Assembly (NCBI GenBank): GCA_951213105.1
Contig: OX578133.1
Coordinates: 142,775,351 to 142,839,350 of the forward strand
Direction: 5' to 3'
Source: Amaurobius ferox
Lineage: Eukaryota > Arthropoda > Arachnida > Araneae > Amaurobiidae
Length of the DNA stretch: 64,000 nucleotides
Shown: piece by piece, positions 55,736-64,000 of the stretch
Layout: the number at the start of each line of letters is the position of its first letter
Position numbering within the stretch: the first letter of the stretch is position 1
Program-made: the position numbers and the translations under genes
The notes under the pieces: generated by a model
Seen by the model: the letters and a program-made list of their open reading frames with translations, nothing else
The model's database searches: none
What the model was told of the DNA's origin: nothing

Positions 55736-56539
55736 AATTTGTAGTCTTTGCCAGAAAATATTTTAAAATATTTGTGGACGTGTATTCTATACTTATATTC
55801 AAAACAGGAATTTTAATTTTCTTTATACTGCTGACAGATGCAGGGCATAAACGTTACATTAAATAATTCCATGTATTCAATATCACTGTTTGAACAAACG
55901 TTTTGCCAAAAAGAAAATCCTGTATTTAGGGAGACATTTAGCTTACAAACATATTTTCGAATATTTAATTTTACCAACGTGGTACAACGTAAATATTTTT
56001 CTTCATAAATTTGCTCCCGTTTAAGTTTAACAAAGCATTGGAAAGTGTATGTAAATCGGCTGAAGCATTTTCAAGCTATAAGTGAGGATTACAGATAAAA
56101 AAACTTGTATTTCAATTCCTGTTGTTTTACGTGAAGCTGTAAAAGGATTAAACTTATATAAAATATAGATTTATTGCCCGAGAAAAGTTTTTATAGAAAT
56201 AGATTATATACTTAAGGAGGTATTTAGCTTGAAAGCAAATTTTAAATATTCATATTTATATATTCGCGTGGCATATAATCGGAAATACTTTTAGCTATAT
56301 GCCTGCTCTCAATTAAGTTTAAAATATCAGTGAATGAACTATGTAAATCCGTTGAACCGCTTACGAGTTATACTCGGTTATGACAGGCAGGCATACATAC
56401 CGAAACTGATTTTCATTTCCTATTATTCCGCAAGTCACTGAAGGGGAATAAAACTATACAGAAACTGGTTTTCATTTCCTATTATTCCGCAAGTCACTGA
56501 AGGGGAATACAAGTTATATCACTAACTACAATGAACCCA

Positions 56540-57960
56540 CTTATTTTAAACAAATACAATTTTCGAAACGAAATTAATTCCAAAAATTACAGAACGGCTT
56601 TCACATAGCAAATCGATTTAATTTTTCTTCTATTTTCCAGTAACAGAAAATAATACAAGGCACGTTCCATGCATTAGTGATTTTCCTTTTTTCGCTGTCA
56701 TCATGATAATCCTCTGTGAAAAGAAACAACAATGAGGGTATCGTTTCTACCTATATTCTGACTGAGAGCTTTTACTTATTCAGGGTGAAAATCAATGATT
56801 CAAAGCTGAATGAGCGTTTTCTGTGAATAGATTGGAACACTAGGTAAGAATGGGGGGCAATTGAAAATTGTAGTACAATTCTGTTAAGTTAAATTTAAGC
56901 CTCCAAATACGCCGTTTAAGTCTCAGGATGAAGTTTATTAATAATGAATGCATATCTCATTGACATCATTGGATATTTTGTCTCAGCCTTTCTAGCAAAT
57001 AGAGTTGATGTATTTTCTGTAAATACTACTTTCAAAACGAATTAATTTTTTTAAAGTTACTTAATACTTTAACAAAACGATATTTAATACATATACAATT
57101 ATATACATATGCAATTTGCAAATTTTTGTCCCAAATTTTTCTTAGATGCTAATCATAAATTTTTGTGTAGACTTTAAAGTTTCAGCGTTCAATTGCAATC
57201 TCAAGAAAACATAATTAATTTTCCTTATCATTTTTTAATGGAGAATAGTCTGTTTATTTAGAACAAATATGCTTTTCAAAACCAAATATACTTTTAAAAC
57301 TGCTAAAAAAGTTTATACATAGCAATCTATATAACTTTTCCTGTATTTTCTGACGCAGAAAATAAAACAAGATACTCTTAAAAGAGCTGTGCTTTCTTTC
57401 TGGTATTATGATAATTATTTAAGAGATAGAAATATTACCTTTCCACAGACGAAGAGCTTTCACTTACTTATTCATGGCAAAATCCAATAATTCAAAGCTG
57501 AATGAACATGTCTTGCGTGTAGGTTGGAATATCAAGTAAAATGAAGAGACATTGAAAATCTTACTTTAATTATTTAATGTTCAATTTTAATCTGATAAGA
57601 AACTCGCTTAAAATTCGTTGTGTTTGTGTCAAGATGAAATATATTAATTATCTTAATTTTATAAATAAATACATACTAAACAAGATATTGAATATTTTAT
57701 GAAAGGTTTATATCGTGAAAAAATGTTGTATTCAATTAAGTGATACAAGTATAATAGTCAAAAGAGAATATTTTGAAATTTTGATCCATGCATGAAGTTC
57801 AATTTTCATAAATCGTTTGTAATTGAAAAATACAATATATGTGTGTAAAAAATGGAAAAGAAGAAGAAAAATCGATTTTAAAATCTAATGTGTCTAATTA
57901 ATCATAAGCATTACAACATAGCAAATTTCGCTATTGTTGACAAAACAATAACACAGATTA
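56540..57960. repeat. ~710-bp tandem repeat (family E), two units
   Basis: Landmarks occur twice ~713 bp apart: AACAGAAAATAATACAAGGC / GCAGAAAATAAAACAAGATA, ATGATAATNNTNT, GAGCTTTNACTTATTCA, AATTCAAAGCTGAATGA and TAGNTTGGAAT. A third unit is at 63240-63700. AT-rich, no coding. May be old satellite or the inside of a large element. Confidence 0.7.
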
Positions 57961-58306
57961 TTACTTCCTTATAAAATAATTGCACTAAATATTAAGAATT
58001 TTCTTTTTGTTACGATCGAATTAAGCTAAAAAAATTTTACGGGAATATGCTTGGTTCTTTCAAGAGATGCCGTGAATACATTTTTTACATCTCGCGAAAA
58101 GCTTGTTACCACTAATTAAGGGTGCATATTTCTGGGAAAAAAAACAACTGATAAATCGTTTGCAATAGATTTCTAACATTTTTGGAATCGTTTCAATTTT
58201 CTTGTAAATTCTCGTAAAAAAATGTTCGAAAAATATCCTGTTCATAGACTCACGGGTAGATAGAAAGATACATGGACAGGCATTAAAATAGTACTTGTAA
58301 TAAAAA
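57961..58306. other. No gene recognised
   Basis: AT-rich; the 87-codon minus ORF at 58060-58323 (Phe/Lys/Cys-rich) has no recognised motif. Confidence 0.5.
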
Positions 58307-60551
58307 TTTGATGTGGTTAGCACATGATTTTCTTTTCAGACTTAATTCATTTTCTCTTTATGATCTTAATAATTCTTTAAATGGAGTTTTATTGCACAAA
58401 ATAACACGCATACTTATTTGAAATTACACTGAATTTGCACTTTTAATTAAATTATGGTTTTAATTTGGTAACTGGACGTATTTTCAAAGGCAACGTAGCA
58501 AAAATGCAACCAAACTAAAATATCTCGAGAACGACTAAACCTAGAGTAATAGGGTTGGTCTTTTTATCATCAAAAATTACGTATAAAATAAGCATTTAAT
58601 TGATACATTTGAGCATACGTAATCTTTTATTTTAGATTTTGATGATTTTTGCGGATCATTTTGCAAAAACAGGCAGGTTTTGTTTTCGCGAATAGTATCA
58701 AAATTTAAACTACACCAGGGTAACCCACAAGTAACTTAACCTATAAAATTATAGAAATTTGGTTAATTAGGTTTAAAATTATGGTGGATACATACATTGC
58801 ACAGATAAGATACACCCACACTAGAGCTCCTATACTACAGCCTGACTTATCAAGCATATTGAAGCCCAGTAAGGTTTCTAGAAATACGTGGGTTACCATA
58901 TTTGGCGGCTTAATACATGCTCCAAATATTGATTTTTACAGGTATTTGATATGTTAACAAATTTACAATTGAGTTATATTTTTATAAATATGAATTAGAT
59001 TGGAGTAACATTTGTAATTACGCGACACTTATTAACAAGAATCAAAAATATGATTCTCACTCTATAAGCAGATTAACAAATAGATGGACATTTTTTTTCT
59101 TATTATTTTTTTTGCAAAAATCCAGTCTTATTAAAATTTATGAAATACTTTGATGTATACTTCTATTTTACGTCTGTTACAGTTCTAACATTATATATAA
59201 TTAAATATGATCTTATGAGCTCAGAAAGACTTTGAATTATTTGAAATACCTGTACTAAATAATAAAAAGTTATTTTTGAAATATTTATTTATGATGATAC
59301 ATAGCAGTGTGTGAATTACCCAGGGGGGGGGGCATTTTAAAATAAAAATGTGTATTTAATTTTAAAGGTACTAAAATTTTAAAGAGAGGCAATTTTGTCA
59401 TATACCTGTGGATGCATAGATTAGATAAATACAGCATTTAAAATCTTAATAATAATAATAATAAATTATATAAATCTGTATTATAAGCGATATATTTTTA
59501 CGCCTAGTACAAAAGAATTGAAGTACTTTAAAAGATAATATTGAGGGAATCCGCTAAAACTGGATACTCTAAATATAGCACCAATGTTTACATCAAATGA
59601 TTGGCGCCAATCATCGTCTTGGCGATGAAAATATCAGTGCCATTCCAAAGTAAATTCGAATCATTCAGACATAATTTCTATCAGTTTTTAGTAAACAAAT
59701 CCTATTTGATCATTCATTATCTTTTTTTATGATATATGCATTTCGATTTATTTACCATTTTAGCTTATGTTTATATAATTACTATAATATGGTAAGATTT
59801 TCACTTGGCGACAGTTTGTTAACAGTAGGATTCAACAATTTTATGATTCATTATACTCTAAAAATGCAATAAAGTGTATAAAACTTGAAAGATATTGGTG
59901 TAACATGAATAAATCTTTAATATATATATATAATTTGAAGCAATTATACATCTAAGTTTGGAAGAGAGAATAACACATTCAGGATTACAAACCACGTTTA
60001 CTAAGATAAGACTATAACAAATAAAAGTCAATAATAATACATACTACAGTTACCGAAATTATAAAATGAGTGTTTAAAATAAATACATTATATAAAAATA
60101 GAAGTTTCAGTTACAATATTGTAAAATTTAGCTTTCACAAGTATGCTCCTGTACCAGGTATCCGATGATTCTGCCGACTATTTATAAGCCATTTTTTTAT
60201 TCCCTCTTCAATTCTGGGAAAGCGAAATTACCTAAACTTTTTTCTAGTATGTTTAGAGGAGTTTGGTGTAGAACACCCACCAAAAATTATTTCAATAGTA
60301 CTTCTTAAAGTGAAAATACGAATAGAGATAATGCTAATGGATTACGCTTTCGGCCTCGGTGGGCTTCATATGCTTGACGAGTCAGCTCGTATATAGAGGA
60401 GCCTTAACCCACACACAGACGTCACGCTAAAAATAGTTTTTTTCGGATTTTAGAGGTCCCAAAATGTGTAGATCCGTCAAAAACTTAAACTGTGATTTAC
60501 GATATGATTCCAATACTTTCCATATACATTACTATGTATTATAGGGAACGT
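58307..60551 (+). mobile_element. Helentron-like family 1, split by a hAT element
   Basis: 5' part 58307-58821 starts TTTGATGTGGTTAGCACATG; 3' part 60415-60551 ends with the terminal hairpin CTTTCCATATACATTACTAT..AGGGAACG. The two parts join smoothly at the microsatellite if the hAT at 58822-60406 and one 8-bp TSD are removed. Confidence 0.7.
58822..60406. mobile_element. Non-autonomous hAT element, 8-bp TSD
   Basis: TSD ACCCACAC at 58814-58821 and 60407-60414. TIRs: left TAGAGCTCCTATACTACAGC, right on the minus strand TAAGGCTCCTCTATATACGA, extending ~50 bp to CAAGCATATTGAAGCCCA / CAAGCATATGAAGCCCA. About 1.6 kb of AT-rich interior with no transposase. hAT assignment rests on the 8-bp TSD and TA-R-R-GC style ends. 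Confidence 0.85.
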
Positions 60552-60643
60552 AAAAATGGTTGATTTGTATTCAAGGATGTTCAAGTGTTGCAAATCCAAC
60601 AAATTCACTTTTTCATTCTATCTCAACCTTGTTTACTTATAGT

Positions 60644-62419
60644 CACTGGCGTAGACTTTTCATTTTGGCTGGGGGGGGGAGAGTAAGTAGGTCTCACTCC
60701 CCCCCCCCGCCAGTAATTTCATTTTTTATTTCACATTTTTTAATTGAAACATGGTTTTATACAATAATTTTTTTAGATAATGTACATAGTGCAATAGTTG
60801 TATTTATCTATAATGTAAAGAAAAATGTGTATATGGAAAAGGATGTGAGAGAAGAAAATCAACACCTAAAAATTTTTATAAAAGTTTTGACTTTAATATT
60901 TGATAACAAAATCGAAGCATTTACATTATTTGAAATAGTAATGATGTTATAACCCTAAAATAAAATGTTAATATAAGATCTTTAATTTACAATCACAATT
61001 TTCAATATCTATAAGAGTCTTAAAGACATTTTCAAGAAAAAAACAAACAAACAAATTGTTAAAAAATATCTTTTCAAATAGACAGCTTTTATTAATATTT
61101 TGTATTTCAGTCTTGTGTATAAAGATTGATTAAATTACAGCAAAATTATTTCTTCGGGTTGGATTTAATATGATAAACTCGTTGGCTAATTTTTCCATGT
61201 TTAAATCGTCAGCTTCCTCTTTATAAAAAATTAATTATGGTTAAATTGTTAAGTCTCATTTGAGTCATCGTTGACCGCAGGTAAGTTTTTAATCTTCTAA
61301 GCATGCTAAAAGATCTTTCCGATGAGCATGATGTCACTGGTATCGTTAATATTAATGAAATCACTTCTTTTTACTTCGCTGAGGCAAAAAAATGCTATGG
61401 GATCTTGTTTAAAACTATCCAGAACATCAGAGAAAGTTCTAATTTGATAACCCTTGGCAACAGCTATATCATGATACATATTTCTGTGCAATACTAATCT
61501 GTCTTGTTCGAAATCACTTTGATAAAATTTAATCAGTTTTTCAGGTCCAACAGACCTGCAGGTTAGGAACTCTTCAACATTATCTACAAGTTCTTGAAAT
61601 ACGGAGCTAAATCTTGTGTTGAGGCCAAAGAGAACATTATTAATAGATTCTTTGAAAATTCTGTCATAAAATTCCAGTTCTGAAAATTCATGTGGTTGAC
61701 TTGATGGGTTGTATTCGTATTTTGGGTTTTTCTTCCTTTGTTTAAGTTTCATTTCTTTTAAATGTAATAATTTGCAATCATTAGCAATAGAAGGCGATTT
61801 TTCTCCAAGGGTTTCTCTCATGGTTTGGAAAATCAATTTTAAATCACTGATTATTTGAATTGATTTTTTCAAATGCAAAGTGTGATTTTGTAATAAAATA
61901 TTGGTTTTCTCAATATGACACAAAATTTGTTTAGAAATGGTGATAAAAAAAATTTCTGATTTTGATAATTTCTTCCAAAAGCCTTCAGCTTTGGTACCTG
62001 CTTCATTTTTCTCAGTTAGAGAAAAATTTTCCAAAAAGGTCAGCAATACTGTATAATTTTTTAAAATAGAACATAGGGAATGATGCCTTAAAGTCCATCT
62101 AGTCGGACAAAATGGTCTTAGAGAAGTCGAATCTTCAGTTTTTGTAAATAAATTAAGTCTCTTAGGGGAAGCCCTAATAAAATTTATCAACTCTTTTACT
62201 AAGTACATAGTATTTCTAATCTGGTCAACATTTTGTAAGCAATCTTGTGCTATGAGGTTCAAGCAATGTGTCTGACAGTGGACATATAGATCCCTTGGCT
62301 CTACTTGTTGAACTTTAACTTGCAGTCCCGTATGTATCCCGGACACATTGCTTGCTTCACGTGAAATATTGGGGGGGGGGGGGGCATCGCCCCCTTAGCC
62401 CCCTAACTCTACGCCTATG
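60644..62419 (-). mobile_element. hAT element with transposase remains, 8-bp TSD
   Basis: Perfect TSD CTTATAGT at 60636-60643 and 62420-62427. TIRs CACTGGCGTAG (left) and CATAGGCGTAG (right, minus strand), each followed within ~45 bp by a long G or C run. 1,776 bp, shorter than an intact hAT, with the N-terminal half of the transposase missing. Plus-strand ORFs at 60560-60952 and 61303-61497 are not genes. Confidence 0.95.
61221..62346 (-). pseudogene. hAT transposase (ZMYM1-like group), 5'-deleted and frameshifted
   Basis: The frame starts within a conserved EASNVSG block (open upstream into the C-run, so no true start) and runs 346 codons: HCQTHCLNLIAQDCL (RNase H-like region), FCPTRWTLRHHSL (the usual C-x-x-R-W site), a long helical middle, to 61306. 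One extra T in the T5 run at 61368-61372 shifts the frame. The next frame restores IPVTSCSSERSFSMLRRLKT YLRSTM.., the hallmark hAT C-terminal dimerisation domain, down to TAA at 61221-61223. BED finger and first catalytic region are absent, so it cannot be active alone. Confidence 0.9.
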
Positions 62420-62480
62420 CTTATAGTATGCATTGTGGTAAAATTACTTAAAAAGGGACAGCAGTAAATATCCAGATATA

Positions 62481-63226
62481 CAGGGTTCCTTTGAAAGTTC
62501 TTAATCGCCCCAATAACGACGGGTTCACAAATGTACACGTTAGGTCTATCTGTTGTAAAGGATCCATATTCGATCGAATAAAAGGGATTAAAGCGCCTCT
62601 ACCTAATGTAAAAAGTTAAGATAACTAACTCGGTAACAAAGAAATATAGATATTGCATAGCATTAGTTGTACAGCAACGTTGTATAGCATTAACTAATGA
62701 GTATGAATTGACAATAAAATTATTACAGAAGGCCTTTATGTGTCACACAATATGGGTATTGGCGATTTGCTGTCTTATTCATTAATGCAAAAATAAACAA
62801 TAATTATATGCACAGTACAGTTATATGCAAATTACATGGACAGTACAGTATGCGTCCCTGTGTCAGCAGAAATTCATATTTAAAACTAAAAAAGGATATT
62901 TAAGCGTACTTTGATAAACCTTGAATGTGGTTCTGTGTTGTAGACACTGATAATACGACATTTTAACAAGTTTTTGTTGCCTTCCATATACACGTTTACT
63001 GTGTGCCCTGATGTAGATTCCTAGTAATTAGATAATTCTATACAACTTTGAAATTGATATGTTCTTTCTATCTCATTATGTTGTCGAGTTCGTTATCCTA
63101 ACCTTTTGAATTCGCCGCAATCACTTATATTTCATCGCTCACGACCACTTTACACAAACCTAGTGTGCACATTCATGTTATTTTCTTAGGTTATAGGGGT
63201 GCATAAGGACGTTCCTAAGAACCCTG
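62481..63226. mobile_element. TIR element (CAGGGTTCC family), TA target
   Basis: TA at 62479-62480 and 63227-63228. Left CAGGGTTCCTTTGAAAGTTC, right on the minus strand CAGGGTTCTTAGGAACGTCC. The arms stay alignable for ~170 bp (TAGGTCTATCTGTTGTAAAG / TAGGTTTGTGTAAAGTGGTC; AGTTAAGATAACTAACTCGG / GGTTAGGATAACGAACTCGA). No transposase. Related to 27522-29127. Confidence 0.8.
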
Positions 63227-63239
63227 TATATTTGCAGCA

Positions 63240-64000
63240 TTTGATGAATCAATGGTAATCTCAATACTAAATTACACTCTTCAGTAAACATAATTAATCA
63301 CATTGTTTCAATTAAATACCACTTTCAGAATAAATACATTTCCCAAATTATATAAATTACTCTTTAACATCGCAATCGATGCAATTTGTCTTCCACTTTC
63401 TAGTGACAGAAAAGAAAACAAGACAAGCTCTTCAGATATCAGTACCTCTAACGTTTACTGGCTGTCATTCTGATAATTCTCTGTCTATTTTCTGAAGGAG
63501 GGCGTTTACTTATTCAAAGATCAATGATTCAATGTCTATAGGAGCGTCTCTCCTCTATAGACTGGAACGGTGAGTGTGAATGGAGAAATATATGGAAAGG
63601 TTTAAACTGAGTCTAAATTAATTTTCTTCAATTAATGTGAGTATTTATTATATTCTCATAATTTGTTCTTTAATTTTAAAAGGAAGAAGCAGTCTTAAGA
63701 ATTTAATGACTACAAGTGAAAGACTACAAGTGAAGTTTAATGACATCAAGTGAAAGAAGAGACTGGTAATAGAAATTTATGCCACTTCTAAAAATAAATT
63801 GAACACCATTGCAAATATTAAATTTATAAATATGAACTTGAAATATAAGCACCAGTGATCGGTTTCGCAATATATTAGTCTGCTTTGGTCCTCTCAGAAC
63901 CAGCCCGAAGGGGTAATAAATTAGGAATTATTAATTAAATATATCTAAAAATCCCCAAAATTCTTGGGCAGTGACCAAAATAATTCATGTGCACTAACAT
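63240..64000. repeat. Family E repeat, third unit; rest unclassified
   Basis: About 63280-63600 matches the two units at 56.5-58 kb (GTGACAGAAAAGAAAACAAG, CTGTCATTCTGATAATTCTC, GGCGTTTACTTATTCAAAGA, TAGACTGGAACGGTGAGTG). After about 63650 there is AT-rich sequence with a short GACTACAAGTGAA duplication and no supported gene. Confidence 0.6.

Larger units (their letters stand above)
54436..56530 (-). mobile_element. Helitron-like element with internal repeats (5' end uncertain)
   Basis: The plus strand reads ACTAGTTGAAAATACCCGGC GTTGCCCG.., the reverse complement of a hairpin plus CTAG|T Helitron 3' end (CTAG at 54436-54439). The body holds three or more diverged units sharing GGAGATATTTAGCTT, AATCGGNTGAANNGCTTT and a CAGATAGGCAG / CAGGCAGGCAT block (54.9, 55.9 and 56.2 kb). 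A 260-bp stretch with duplicated GATTTTCATTTCCTATTATTCC ends near 56510. The 5' TC terminus was not identified. Confidence 0.5.

Noticed and set aside
60560..60952. 130-codon plus-strand ORF
   Set aside because: It crosses the hAT TSD/TIR boundary at 60643/60644 and a G9/C-run, so it cannot be a native gene.

Overview
The window reads as a transposon-dense, AT-rich stretch of an arthropod nuclear genome; a chelicerate, probably a spider, is my best guess, but that is inference from the style of the SINEs, Helitrons and Tc1/mariner relics. I found no convincing host protein-coding gene. Almost everything I can support is a mobile element, its decayed coding sequence, or satellite-like repeats. 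Many insertions can be called firmly because target-site duplications (TSDs) and terminal repeats are still legible.

Layout. 1-5.8 kb: a Helentron-like repeat, a probable Helitron carrying a six-unit tandem array of a tRNA-derived SINE (SINE-A), a Helitron 3' end and a second Helentron-like repeat. 8.4-10.2 kb: a Helitron built of ~300-bp internal repeats and hit by SINE-A. 10.2-11.2 kb: a mariner-like element with ~210-bp terminal inverted repeats. 12-19.3 kb: a decayed Polinton/adintovirus-type element on the minus strand (protein-primed DNA polymerase B plus tightly packed small ORFs), ending in a long inverted repeat. 22.5-29.1 kb: three TIR elements, one of them a foldback mariner. 29.7-30.7 kb: a GC-rich block next to a second SINE family (SINE-B). 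32.5-38.7 kb: Helentron-like, Helitron, an 80-bp-arm palindrome and a SINE-A copy lacking its B box. 40-43 kb: SINE-A, mini-element, SINE-B. 46.5-50.8 kb: minisatellites, an inverted duplication and two Helentron-like families. 54.4-56.5 kb: a Helitron-like element containing a 5S rRNA-headed SINE-A. 56.5-64 kb: a ~710-bp tandem repeat apparently broken up by a Helentron-like element (itself hit by a hAT), a second hAT with transposase remains, and a TIR element.

The most interesting signals are (i) a family of elements only ~55-63 bp long, each with its own TSD and homologous to the hairpin-like 3' end of SINE-A, and (ii) a 5S rRNA/SINE-A chimera flanked as one unit by a 15-bp TSD, whose SINE part has lost the tRNA B box. 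The unit could therefore have swapped one pol III promoter for another. How they fit together (inference): SINE-A, the mini-elements and the 5S chimera share the 3' module, so one LINE machinery probably moved them all; the LINE itself is not in this window.
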